Assembly: GCA_036365515.1 (NCBI GenBank)
Contig: CM070875.1
Span: 2,515,001 to 2,579,000, forward strand
DNA length: 64,000 nt
From: Torymus aiolomorphi
Lineage: Eukaryota > Arthropoda > Insecta > Hymenoptera > Torymidae
Direction of reading: 5' to 3'
Part shown: positions 53,200-64,000 of the stretch, piece after piece
Numbering within the stretch: position 1 is the first letter of the stretch
How the letters are laid out: the number at the start of each line of letters is the position of its first letter
Program-made: the position numbers and the translations under genes
The notes under the pieces: model-generated
Databases searched by the model: none
Seen by the model: only the letters and a program-made list of their open reading frames with translations
What the model was told of the DNA's origin: nothing

Positions 53200-54700
53200 A
53201 ATATAGTTTAACGACAAAGAATTATTTATTTCAATACACGAAATGTATAATTTAATAATTCAGCAACTTCTAATATCTCCGTACTTGAATATAAGAAAAA
53301 TATTTACTGAAGTTAAATAAATTTTCACTCTTGAGTAAATAATGATTGCTTTATTTCAATAAATTTTTAGGACGCATTTTTGAAGATATAATTCTTTGAC
53401 ACTAATGAAATATAGTTTTAAAAGAAAGAATTATTTATTTCAATACACGAAATGTATAGTTTTGAAGATATAATTCTTTGATACTAATGAAATATAGTTT
53501 TAAAAGAAAGAATTATTTATTTCAATACACGAAATGTATAATTTAAAAATTCAGCAACTTCTAATATCTCCGTACTTGAACATAAGAAAAATATTTACTC
53601 AAGTTAAATAAATTTTCACTTTGGAGTCAATAATGATTTTTTTTGGTTTCAATAAATTTCTAGGACGCAGTTTTGAAGATATAATTCTTTGATACTAATG
53701 AAATATAGTTTTAAAAGAAAGAATTATTTATTTCAATACACGAAATGTATAATTTAAAAATTCAGCAACTTCTAATGTCTCCGTACTTGAATATAAGAAA
53801 AATATTTACTAAAGTTAAATAAATTTTCACTTTGGAGTCAATAATGATTTCTTTGGTTTCAATCCGTTTCCAAAACGCATTTTTTAAGATATAATTCTTT
53901 GACACTAGTGAAATATAGTTTAAAAAGAAATAATTATTTATTTCAATACACTGTAACGGGATGGCTATAATGGGGGAAAATACCAAAAACCACAGGCCAG
54001 CGATGCCCTAGAACTGCCGCGGGTATCAGACTAAAATGACTTGCCCGGGGATCTGCTCCTGGAATCCCGAAAACAACGCGAAGATCGCACGCGAACTTCG
54101 CTTTCTAACTAATTGGATCGCTGAGTGAAAAGCGCGCGCTCGAAGAGTAAAGCGCGCGGCTACTAGACTCAGATATGAAAACGACTGGCGGAGTAGTTTT
54201 CCCGCGGAGGCGGCGGTATCCGGAAGAAGGTTAGGTTAAGGTCGATAAATGAAGAATAGCTTCAAATATTTCACAGCACAATAATAAGGTCTATTCATAA
54301 ATCTTTACACAAAATTACGCGTCGCGTTGTGCGGAGACAAGAAGACGGTATCCTTCGCTCGGCGCGGGCGGATCAACGTGATTATTTTCGCTGGGCCGGT
54401 GAACGCACCACCGGCCTCTCGCCGCTGCGAGCCGAAAATACACGAATAGAATATAAGAAAAATATTTACTAAAGTTAAATAAATTTTCACTTTGGAGTCA
54501 ATAATGATTTCTTTGGTTTCAATCCGTTTCCAAAACGCATTTTTTAAGATATAATTCTTTGACACTAGTGAAATATAGTTTAAATGAAAGAATTATTTAT
54601 TTCAATACACGAAATGTATAATTTATAAATGCAGCAACTTCTTATATTTCCGTACTTGAATATAAGAAAAATATTTATTCAAGTTAAACTAGTCGCTTTA
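53200..54700. repeat. 204-bp tandem repeat array, interrupted
   Basis: CAACTTCTAATATCTCCGTA and TTATTTATTTCAATACACGA recur at about 204-bp spacing (near 53265, 53563, 53767 and 54641), with one unit truncated after 54440. A smaller internal duplication of about 85 bp occurs at 53380-53540. The DNA from 52730 to 53200 is related, looser sequence. Confidence 0.88.
53952..54433. mobile_element. Solo-LTR-like insertion in the 204-bp array
   Basis: GC-richer sequence starting TGTAACGGGATGG directly after AATACAC. It ends before a second AATACAC at about 54434-54440, so the insert is flanked by an apparent 7-bp duplication. A polyadenylation-like or primer site could not be recognised. The terminal CA expected of an LTR is not obvious, so another element class is possible. 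Confidence 0.45.
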
Positions 54701-54730
54701 AGTAAAAAATTCCTTTCTGTATTTAATTAA

Positions 54731-55480
54731 TTATAAAAGCGTCATTCCTCTCGTTAAAATATGTGTATTTCAATGGAATAAATACATATATACATCAACT
54801 TAAATATAATTATATCTCTCTCTTAAAAGAATGATGACGGAAATGTGAAGCCGAAATAAAACCTTTACGATTGGTCAAGTCCGTTTAAATGGAACTCGTG
54901 ATTGGTCTGCTGTGGGGTTAGCTTAAGGTTTTAACTGATTCGTCCAAATAAAACCCATATAATATGAAATTATGAAATATTTAAACTAAAGAAATAAGTT
55001 ATAAATTGTATTAATGACTTAAAGTTTAATATTGTTTAACAAAGAAGTGTTATTATTTTGTCTGTAGTTAGTAATGGAGGACTATGAAAACCGTTCTGAA
55101 TACGGTTAAATTTCTAATCTCGAAATTTTTGTATTTTAGGAATAAACTAAAATAAATATAAATACAATCCAAGTTTTAATAGAAAATATTGGATAAATTT
55201 GTGTATGTTAAAAAATAAAATGAATTTTAAATTCATAATATTTCAATATTAATTGTATAAGACAAGGTGAAGCGAAGAGCGCGCGCCGCGCGCTTGAACT
55301 GGCTTGTATTTAAAAAAGTCAATGGGTTGATTATTAATGCAATTTCATTATGTTTTTTATACATACATTTATTTAATCCAAATCTTTAAAGAATACATTT
55401 AGTAGACTATACATTTTAAATAATATCGCTGTATATCAAAATAACATTTTCATGACGTAGAAAAGATGAGTTGAATTATT
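54731..55480. other. AT-rich spacer
   Basis: Holds a GCGCGC palindrome, GAGCGCGCGCCGCGCGCTTG, near 55278 and nothing else that can be supported. Confidence 0.4.
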
Positions 55481-55485
55481 CTTCG

Positions 55486-56214
55486 TTAGAATAAATAATC
55501 CGATGGAATGTAAAATTTCGAATTTGACATTTTTGTAATATAATAAACATTGTAATCTAAAAGATTATTTTGACTGATGCAATTGCATTCATCAGTTTCA
55601 ATTACTTCGTAAGCACATAGATGCGAATTATGTTCTACAATCTGTAGTTTGACATACATAAACCATATTATGTTTTTTAAATCGATTAATATAGTTTCTA
55701 TTCTTCCAAATTCAAAATTAAAGTTTTCAATAGTTACATTTATCACATTATCAACTTCATAACGGGTTCCTTTTGTCTTAATCCATTTATAACATTTAGA
55801 TGAAGAAAGATTTTCTAAATTTGTTACAGGTACGTAAGATTTAAATTTTTCAAAATGTTTTTGTGTTTCTATTTTTATCATAATAGAGCCGTGGGATATA
55901 TCATCACTGAACCCATGATTACTGATAATCCTGTATGAAAATTGTAACTGATTTTTTAATGCTAAGGAATATGATGGGTTTACTCGACTAGTTATTACTT
56001 TACTCGGTTCTTTTATTATTTTGTGTCTCCCTTCAGGACGAATTGTGGTCATATTTTTCATTGGCCCAAATTTACGCATGATTCTTTTATAATGAAGTAA
56101 ATTGTGGTATTTTATTGTAAGATTTTTATTGAATACTCTTATATGTAAATCAAGGTATCTGTAAACTAATTTATCGAAACTATCAATTATTTCATTATTC
56201 AAAGAATTTGCCAA
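55486..56214 (-). pseudogene. C-terminal part of a DNA-transposon protein
   Basis: 242-residue open frame. LTIKYHNLLHYKRIMRKFGP followed by TTIRPEGRHKIIKEPSKVIT matches, from memory, the C-terminal region of a widespread insect/cnidarian transposase-like family (reminiscent of Transposase_21/CMC proteins), which reads HxxLHYPR, GP and an R-E-x-KH block. It sits on the same strand as the zinc-finger piece at 58503-58130. The intact frame does not by itself make it a gene, because the rest of the protein is displaced and inverted. Confidence 0.6.
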
Positions 56215-56353
56215 TATAATGCTTGCTATTTTCCTTTACATTAAATACAATTTCCATAATTTGTCTTTTTTATCGATAAGATCGCCAACCATTACACAGA
56301 AATTTTTTAAAGAGTAACACATTTCTGATGCTGACAATATGATATATTCACCT

Positions 56354-56926
56354 TTAAGGACGCTTGCTCATTGCAATCGTAACCAAAAGTACGCAGAGTC
56401 GAACGTCGTATGCCTAGCGCTCTCTCGGGTCTCCCCACTCTCAAAATTTCACGCGAGACTGTACACGTACACATGGCGCCGCTTCATCGGTGTGTATATT
56501 CACATCGAAGCGCTCCGTCTGTGTAGACACACGCGTAGCGCGCGGGCACGCCATTGGTTTGTGTGCACGCACACAAGGACACGCGCGGCCGAAGTTACCT
56601 ACTTTAAACAACTGTATCTCGAAAACGGTGCTGCTAGGCTTTCTGGATTTTGGAGAACTTATTTAAAATATCATCATTAGTAAAATATCTCTTTTTCGTT
56701 CAATTCTATAGAAAACTTTTGGCGTTATTAATGAAAACGTTAATTTTTTCACGACTTTTTCATAAGACACCGTATTAAATTGTCTAACTTTGATAACTTA
56801 TATCTCATGAACGGTGTTGCTAGGCTTTCTGAAGTTTGCAGATGTTGCACATAATAACAATAAGAATCTACCCTGCAAGTTTCATAAGATTCTATAGAAA
56901 CTCATTTTGTGAGCAAGCGTCCTTAA
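56354..56926. mobile_element. TTAA-flanked element, TIR TTAAGGACGCTTGCTCA (573 bp)
   Basis: The identical 17-bp inverted ends stand at 56354 and 56926. Two internal direct repeats share TATCTC(G/A)(A/T)(A/G)AACGGTG(C/T)TGCT and AGGCTTTCTG. Related to the 29886 element by its first ten bases. Confidence 0.87.
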
Positions 56927-57145
56927 GTGATTCAGATTGAAATGCTGGCGGCACATTTGTCTCTGAGCCACCCTTCAGGGAATACAGTCTTTCATTTAAA
57001 ATATTTTTGTCGTAAAAACGTATGCTTTTGGAAGGCTAACTAGAAAAATGATTCACGAAGTAATAATTGATATGTGTTCATCGTATTTAAAAGTATGTTT
57101 AACATTTATTAAAAAAAACTTAAGTATTTACCTGACTTATAGGAT

Positions 57146-58120
57146 ATGTTAGAGATTACTAAAAAGGGTTTCAAATTATTTCAAACAGAAAGTTCAACAT
57201 TTAAGTTTCTAGAAGAAATAAATTGTTTTTATCCACCTAAGAAAATTGTCATAAGATCAGTGTATAAATTGGGAAAATTTAAAAGAGAAAAGCGGATTGT
57301 TGTAAAAAAACGTTCATTAAGTGTTATATCTTTAAAATCAGTTTTAACGAAATTTTTTGAATTGCCTAACGTTTATCTTGGTGTATCCCAAGAAATAGTG
57401 CGGTGTAAAGAAAGTCCTTTTATAAATTCTATAATAAACGCAGATTACTGGAAATCCTCATTTATACGTAATATAACTAATAACAAAGACGATATGATTC
57501 TTCCATTAAATTTATATTTTGATGCTTTGGAAATAAATAACCCATTGGGTACACATAGGTCGGTCAATAAACTTGGCGCAGTTTGCCTAAGGAGTACTCC
57601 AGTAAATTGGAGAATATCTTCTAGTGCAATTACATAATTCTCGAGATCATATAATTTTAGGAAATAAACGAATTTTTCATTTTGTTATTGATGAAATAAT
57701 TGAAATACAAAAATATGGAATCACTGTCAATGTTAATGGTTGTAAAAGAAAAGTTTTTTTCGTATTAGCGTTCGTATCTGGTGATAATCTCGGCTTAAAT
57801 ACAATTCTCGGTTTCAGCAAAAGTTTTAATGCGTTATATTGCTGTCATATTTGCACTGCCATAAAAAGTGACTTAAAAAACTTAAAAAAGAGGAGACTAA
57901 CTTGCTGAGAAATAAAACTAATTATAATGAGAAATAAAACTAATTATAATGAATTGCCTAACAAATACTTATGATGTTAACGAACAATGCATTTTTAATA
58001 GAATCCCAAATTTCCATGTTACTGAGAATATATCAGTGGACCCCATGCACGATATCTTCGAAGGTATTTATCGATACGATATGGGAAAAATATTAAATAA
58101 CTTTGTACACGTGAAACAAT
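57146..58120 (+). pseudogene. Central part of the same DNA-transposon protein, inverted and frameshifted
   Basis: 57146-57637 reads FKLFQTESSTFKFLEEINCF, then YPPKKIVI and VLTKFFELPNVYLG, then NNPLGTHRSVNKLGAVCLRS. After frame changes near 57615-57640 it continues LGNKRIFHFVIDEIIEIQKY and FVSGDNLGLNTILGFSKSFN, with CCHIC, then a stop at 57906. A third frame carries ENISVDPMHDIFEGIYRYDM. These blocks appear in the order I recall for the family, but on the strand opposite to both neighbouring pieces. Confidence 0.65.
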
Positions 58121-58129
58121 ATTTTACCC

Positions 58130-58503
58130 AAAATAAGTGCAGACTTAAGAACAAGTTTCTTAAAATCATTAATTGTAAAATTACTATTGGCAGATACATC
58201 ATTACCATTAAAAATATCATTATTAAAAACTACCATCGAATATAGTGAATTTAAATTAGTATCGTCAATTACGTTAATCACATTATTAAAATCAGAAATG
58301 TTGGGTTGTGAATTGGAAGGACTATCTACGAGAGCATGTTTTTTTTCTATATGAGTTATTAAAGAGTATGAATTGCTAAATTTACAATTGCAATTCGCAA
58401 CATTACATTTTACTTCTTCGTGAAGTAATAATTTATGCTCAGTTTTAACATGACTTTTTAACGTATTAACTGTTAAAAATGAGCTCGTACAGAAAAAACA
58501 CAA
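58130..58503 (-). pseudogene. N-terminal C2H2 part of the same DNA-transposon protein
   Basis: CFFCTSSFLTVNTLKSHVKTEH is a C2H2 finger and CNVANCNCKFSNSYSLITHI EKKH a second. They are followed by Ser/Asn/Asp-rich linker and FTINDFKKLVLKSALILG. The fingers fit the N-terminal zinc-finger region of this transposase-like family. The frame runs to 58093, but homology probably ends near 58130 where the inverted central part begins. Confidence 0.55.
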
Positions 58504-58999
58504 AAATATTTTGAAAAATAAAGTCTTCCCGAAAAAATATTACTAAACCTACTTTGAAATCTAACACTTTAAATTTTTTGGTTCAATAAGAATGTCAAAG
58601 TATCAAAAAGAATTAAGATAGATTTACAATCAATGTAAACATGTTCATTGAACAAGAAAAGTTAGGAAGTATTAAGTACTCGAATACTTGGACACATTAA
58701 GCAATAAAATATTTACATTTTCTTACTCTTTTCGTTTTTTTTAGAAGACGCTTATTGCTGCCTGGATGGATGTTATGACAACATCACTTTTTAAATCAAG
58801 ATTGTACAATCCTTTTTGAATTAAAATCCAGAGATGTTGACTTGACATGGGATATTGGAGATCAAATACATGGAACGCTTTAAAACATACATCAACTGCT
58901 TTCACCATGGTTTCTACTACATACAAGACATCGTCGATACACACATAAATGCCTTCGATTTTTTCGATTGTACGCAAATGTACGTTTGACCCCGGGGAA

Positions 59000-59510
59000 C
59001 TCGTATGTTCCTACCCCGTGTGTGCACGACGGTAGAGACACCTCGTGTTCCGGTGTTCCTGGAGATTACTGGTCTGGATAGGTTCGCGTTCCCCTGGTGC
59101 CGTGTGTGCACGATCACCAGCAAAACTGCACCGTTCCGGGACTATCCTGACCTACTCCATGTGTGCACGATAGTAGGGAAGGAATGAGTCCAAGTCCTAC
59201 AACGTTCCTGTTCCCCCAGGTACACGTGTGTGCACGTTGTAGCTGGTGTTCGTATTCCAGGAGTCACTCTGATCCGGAAATTCCGGAGAGAGTCGGTCAG
59301 TCTAGGTTCGTCGTATAGTTCGTGGTCCACTGGCGTAAGCTCGACTAGGTACCGGATAGTTCGTGGCAGAGAGGATAGACATGTCCTCCGGACGTTCTAA
59401 GGCGATGATCGACGTCGAAGACGGATCGATCGTCGCACTTGGAAACGCTGCCGCAAGGAAATACTGGAAATGGAGTGTTTGGACGAATTAGCCTGTGTGT
59501 GCACAGTGCC
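59000..59510. repeat. GC-rich degenerate repeats with GTGTGTGCACG
   Basis: GTGTGTGCACG or ATGTGTGCACG occurs at about 59019, 59101, 59160 and 59227, with a related GTGTGTGCACAG at 59492. Each is followed by similar GT(A/T)G-type sequence and preceded by GTTCC/CCCC. Spacing is irregular (60-80 bp). Confidence 0.7.
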
Positions 59511-59667
59511 AAACGGTTAATTAGGGAGGATGATGACTGGAGAACGGTCGGTAAAGGTTTCCCTCACACTCGGGTGAGCAGGGTTTATATAGGCTGAATT
59601 TCCCGCGCAAACTGTGCGCGTTGCTGTGGCGGCGGGGCCGTCGCGGTCGCGCGCGTTGCGAACCTAA

Positions 59668-60164
59668 CGGTGAACCCACATTACGTGCCCGGAGCTGTGC
59701 GCCGTGCGCTTTGCGCTCTACCAAAAAGAAAGTGTTGTTCGAGATCTACTCACTTATTACCACAGGATAAAGGGGAACAGACGTAATCTCTTATTGGACA
59801 GAGCATAGATGTCAAACATAGATAACAGTTACATAGATGTCGAACAACACTTTCTTTGAGCGAATCCACATTACGTGCTGTGCTTCGTGTGCCGTGCGAT
59901 TTGTGCCATACCAAAAAGAAAGTGTTGTTCGACAACTATGTAATTGTTATCTACGTTTGACATCTATGCTCTGTTCAATAAGAGAGTAGGTCCTTCCTCT
60001 TTATCCTGTGGTAATAAGTATGTAGATGTCGAACAACACTTTCTTTTTGGTACGGCACAAATCGCACGGCACACGACGCACATCACGTAATGTGGAATCG
60101 CTCTTTTGGGTAGAGCGCAAAGCGCACAGCGCACAGCTCCGGGCACGTAATGTGGATTCACCGT
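59668..60164. mobile_element. Foldback element with GGTGAACCCACATTACGTGC ends
   Basis: The left end GGTGAACCCACATTACGTGC then CCGGAGCTGTGCGC is mirrored on the right. AGAAAGTGTTGTTCGA occurs four times, twice in each orientation. The arms cover nearly the whole 497 bp and look nested, as if a copy inserted into a copy. Confidence 0.9.
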
Positions 60165-60493
60165 AACTGACGGGCGGTGCGCCTGCGCTCAAGCAGAAGA
60201 CTAACCTAAGCTTGCCGCGATGACTTAGCAACGAGGAGCGGTAGCCTCGTTGCATAGTTAGAAAATATATTCAACTATCTGCTGATAAGAATAAAGTCGA
60301 AGAAAGATTCCTTCTGTACCTATTATTACATTTATATTTCACCTTGTTCGGATATTTACAAAATATACACTTAATCTTTTGTTTATTATTTATCAATCAA
60401 TATTTGGTCTCGCTTTGATATCATATTTGCACCATTATGTATTTTTAAATATTTTTATATAAAGGGCTTTTTAGCCCGTCTAAATGTTAATAA

Positions 60494-60516
60494 ATAAATA
60501 AATAAATAAATAAATA
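60494..60516. repeat. (TAAA)n microsatellite
   Basis: About six TAAA units in AT-rich DNA. Confidence 0.85.
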
Positions 60517-61015
60517 TTCGTTGCCAAATATTGGAATTTAATTTGAGATTAAAATTAGTGACCAGAAATTAAAAAATTACTTTTTAATATGGAAATGACT
60601 AATAAAATTTTCGAATATAGTATAATACCAGGTGAAAACTGTAAATTTATACTTGCAATTTATTAAAAAAGTAGTATTGGTTTCTGTACTTGGTTTTAGG
60701 TGGGTATTAGCCATACAGTAGTTATCGTCCACTACACTTTTATGTATATGAATATATCCCTTGTAAGTAATTTTGTAATATTTCGACGAGACTTTTGCTA
60801 ATTTATTTTCATTATTTTCAATAACTGGTTAGCCAGAGAATATTTAGTTAGATTTTTAGCATTAGAATAAATTTTTCTACTTGTTATAATGAGATCTGTT
60901 TTCCAAAAGATAAATATAAAACTTAAGATTCGATGTGGAATCCGTTCACGCAGCTATTATCGTCTTGTTATCTTTTTTCCATTACTAAAGTTATTGACTT
61001 TCTATTATTGAAGAC

Positions 61016-61216
61016 ATGCATTCAAATTTTTTTCTTATTGTGAGGACTATATGTAACTTATATTTTATGGGAACCGGCACAGACATTACCATTGCCATGC
61101 TCTTTTATGCTCAATTGAGATTGTTTTTGCGGCGTTTTCATTTTCACACATATTATTTGGAATGGATTAATTTCGAAAAAAGACTTGATGTGATCCAGAA
61201 AGCACAAAAAATTTGA
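61016..61216 (+). pseudogene. Possible odorant-receptor-like membrane fragment
   Basis: A 66-residue frame contains VRTICNLYFMGTGTDITIAM, then LFYAQLRLFLRRF. The run of a hydrophobic helix, a T-D pair and a Q-L-R-L segment resembles the middle transmembrane region of insect odorant receptors. Neighbouring exons were not found, and upstream frames contain stops. Treat as a tentative fragment; a chance frame is possible. Confidence 0.25.
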
Positions 61217-61342
61217 TCAGCATAACGATAGAGAAAAAAATTATTTTACCATTGTCGCATAAAAGTAGCTCGCTAAAAGTGCTTACTTGCGCGGGAAGCT
61301 TTGAGTCTTACATCGTCGATTCATATCACTGCCCCTTGACCA

Positions 61343-61506
<164 letters not shown>

Positions 61507-62599
61507 GAGAGAGAGAATTTTTCCGCGTAGTCACCTCTCGTTCAATCGGCATGCATCGTGCGATCTCTTATAATAACTATCGTTCAAGAAAATGTTTGTT
61601 CAATCGTAAATAATAAGTTGATTTTTTGGCCGGCTCGAAAAATCAGCTGATTTTTGGATGAATTTTTACGCGTTTGGTTACACATGCGTAGCCATTCAAG
61701 AGAGAATTTCTTCGAGATGAACAATTGAATCCGTAATATTTTTCCTCAAGTTTACGTAAAATAAAAAACCCGTAATAAGTAAAGAGTTTGGAATTGTCCA
61801 TTGTCAAAAAATATTTTTAATCCAATTTTTCGAAGATATTGCGATTAAGTAATTACATGAAAAATCAGCAGAGTGGGATCATGTACATGAGTTTGAGCTG
61901 CCAACGTTGTTTCTCCTAAGATGTGTATCCGGTATCGTGCTATCGACCCATCGGTAACCATCAATTTTCTCACGCCACAGAAATGTGTCAGCACGCGCTC
62001 GCCTGCGTTAGGTGGCATGAATATATTAATCGCCAGAAAACTTTTTGCGTATTCGATGGAAAAAGAAATATTCTGTCTTCATATTCAATGCAGTCGTCTG
62101 CATAAGCCTGCTCTAGCCTGTTTCTCCTCATGTATACATGTTACGCAGCCGCAGCTTTACTTAAATACTGTTACTATTTATAGTAACAATATTTATTATA
62201 AACTATAACAATATTTTTCAAGATGTATTTATTTATATCCTCAGCATGAAAATTTTTCATATGAGATATAATTTTAGAAGAATATTAAAAATTTGTCTTC
62301 ATATTTGACAGGACGAATAGAGTACGTGGATGTCAATGAAGAAAATGAGAGTTTCATTGCTTTCAATGAATCACACATAAAACAAACAACAACTAAGATG
62401 TTTATTTAGACAGTATTGGACTCAAAGTACGAAAGAAGTATTAAGTTTTGAAGTAAGTTTTTCAAAATAAGAAAAGAAAATTGTGATTTTCATAGATCGT
62501 CTATCTAGTTGAAAAAATTATATTGATAATAAAAATGTTGTGATTATTAAAAAATGACATCTAATCAGTGTTTTGTGTAATAAATAAAATAAAAGACAT

Positions 62600-62890
62600 A
62601 GGCTGATTTGTGCACATGAGAATTGTGCACCGATTTATTGTGCACAGAGAAAAGAAAAGAAAATTTTGTTCACAAAACGTTTTTACTTTTGCACAAAAAA
62701 TTGTACACTTTACGGAAAAAGATGAAATTCAGTAATGTGCACAAGATTGTTGTGCACAATAACATAAAATAATATTTCAACCAAAAAAAGTCTTGCACAC
62801 TGTGCTTATTTATCGTGCACGTAATATAGAGCTGGGCGATTGTGCACAAATAAATTCATTAAAAATATATCTAACCGATTGAGCACAAAG
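62600..62890. repeat. Cluster of TTGTGCAC motifs
   Basis: GTGCAC or a one-base variant occurs about ten times in 290 bp of AT-rich sequence, in TTGTGCAC context. Partly palindromic; possibly a MITE relic. Confidence 0.65.
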
Positions 62891-62941
62891 TCTAGTTCAT
62901 ACGAAGTCTTATAGTAGTGTTGCCAGATTGGGCAATAAGTA

Positions 62942-63070
62942 GCGAATTGGGATAGTTTAAAAGATGAGCTCGCGGGAAAAAATCGAGATGGCTATTTATA
63001 GCGAATTGGGCTAGTTTAAAAGATGAGTTCGCGGGAAAAAATCGAAATGGCTATTTATAGCCAATTAGGC
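62942..63070. repeat. Two-copy 60-bp tandem repeat
   Basis: GCGAATTGGG(A/C)TAGTTTAAAAGATGAG and GCGGGAAAAAATCGA are repeated at 60-bp spacing, with a third partial start (CCAATTAGGC) at 63061. Confidence 0.9.
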
Positions 63071-63159
63071 TTATACAAGACAGTAATGTTAATAGCCGAT
63101 ATGGCTATTGTCTAGCAAACAACATTAAATTTTAAATAAAAAAAAAAATTCCAAAACTC

Positions 63160-63870
63160 AAGTAGCCGGGAGACGCGGGTTCTACGCGTATACGGGAGCG
63201 CGTTAGACGTTTATACATGGCAAAATAATTATTTAAATCATTTATAACCCCAAGCAGGCGAGGGATGCGAGTTCCACGTGTATACGGAAGCGCGTCATAC
63301 GTTTATACATGGATATATAATTATGTAAATAATTCTTAACCACAAGTAAGCGAGGGGTGCGAGTTCCACGCGTATACTAGAACTAGCAAAATCCAAACGC
63401 GCAGCGCGCGTAGTATTTTGTTTTTTAGGTTATGAATATATAATTTTTCATTATGATTTCATTTTAATTGGTTTAAATGATAGAATAATCAGATCATTTT
63501 TCAAAGCATGACAAAATTAATCTTTTTATTCTAATTTGATTTTATTATTTAGTTTTAAATAGTTAAGAATAAAAATTCAATTTCAAAAATTCAAATGTAG
63601 CGGAAGTAGCGAATTTTCGCGCCTATTCCTTACAGACCAATCAAAATCACTCTTTAAGTGCTTCATAACATCCGGCCATCGTTTTTTTAAGAGAGGATAA
63701 GGCAGACGTGCATACATGGCAAAATAATTATTTCAATAATTCTTAACCCCAAGTAGGCGGGAAATGCAAATTCGACGCGTATACGGGAGCGCGTCAGACG
63801 TGCATACAAGGCCAAAAAATTATGTAAATAATTGTCAACCCCAATTAGGCGGGGGGTGCGAGTTCTACGA
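63160..63870. repeat. 92-bp tandem repeats split by an insertion
   Basis: CGTATACGGGAGCGCGT with ACATGGCAAAATAATTAT and AACCCCAAGTAGGCG recur near 63186, 63279 and 63370, and again near 63776. Between 63380 and 63700 lies unrelated AT-rich DNA starting TAGAACTAGCAAAATCC. Confidence 0.85.
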
Positions 63871-64000
63871 AAACAACAATTGGCGTATAAAGTTCGCGGT
63901 GTCCGTGAATCGCGCCGAAATTCGCTCGGAAAATGGCGGATTTTTTAAATTGGACTCGTCCAAATTTAAAAATTTGCCGTTGATAAATTCGGTCGCGAGT

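Noticed and set aside
54225..54240. GGTTAGGTTAAGG as telomere-type repeat
   Set aside because: Only about two units; chance match to the insect TTAGG motif.

Overview
The window is nuclear DNA of an animal, almost certainly an insect. Genes have GT-AG introns, the intergenic DNA is AT-rich, and long microsatellites and many foldback elements are present. A ZAD zinc-finger gene and a CYP4G-type cytochrome P450 (an insect family) point to insects. The style of the short inverted-repeat elements and the GCGCGC/GCGAAGC motifs make me favour a parasitoid-type hymenopteran, but this is inference. No bacterial operons, CRISPR arrays, rRNA or convincing tRNA were seen.

Layout. 1-760: the last two exons of a two-pore-domain potassium channel gene (+). 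2405-11765: a four-exon gene (+) for a 2,067-residue, highly charged zinc-finger protein. It has two ZAD-like Cys modules at the N terminus, a third CxxC/CxxC site, two arrays of internal peptide repeats and one isolated C2H2 finger. 14545-20429: an eight-exon gene (-) for a tetratricopeptide-repeat protein resembling the axonemal protein TTC29. A 0.73-kb foldback element sits in its second intron and 200-bp CA and 120-bp GA arrays in its last intron. 22004-25108: a complete six-exon CYP4G-like P450 (-). All three reconstructed genes keep reading phase across every junction.

From about 26 kb to the end the window is a repeat-dominated desert. It holds TTAA-flanked elements (26.3, 29.9 and 56.4 kb) and a 10-kb block (30.4-40.4 kb) bounded by inverted 28-bp minisatellites. 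Inside that block are a direct segmental duplication with 180-190-bp units, an interrupted Jockey-like retrotransposon and a 1.1-kb hairpin. Further on are a nested palindrome (40.6-41.4 kb), a 190-bp inverted-repeat pair 5.3 kb apart (43.1/48.8 kb) enclosing GC-rich GCGAAGC hairpins, a frameshifted Lys/Glu-rich pseudogene (50.6-51.5 kb), a 204-bp repeat array split by a solo-LTR-like insertion (53.2-54.7 kb), a cut-and-paste transposase relic whose middle is inverted (55.5-58.5 kb), another foldback (59.7-60.2 kb) and several minisatellites.

The four genes show no common pathway. Their predicted roles are a membrane K+ leak channel, a nuclear regulator, a sperm/ciliary component and a hydrocarbon-synthesis enzyme. 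The most unusual signals are the apparent ZAD duplication with matching intron positions, the foldback-like 10-kb block, the family of GCGAAGC-looped hairpins, and the transposon with an inverted core. All identities rest on sequence reading and recollection of family motifs; no search was run.
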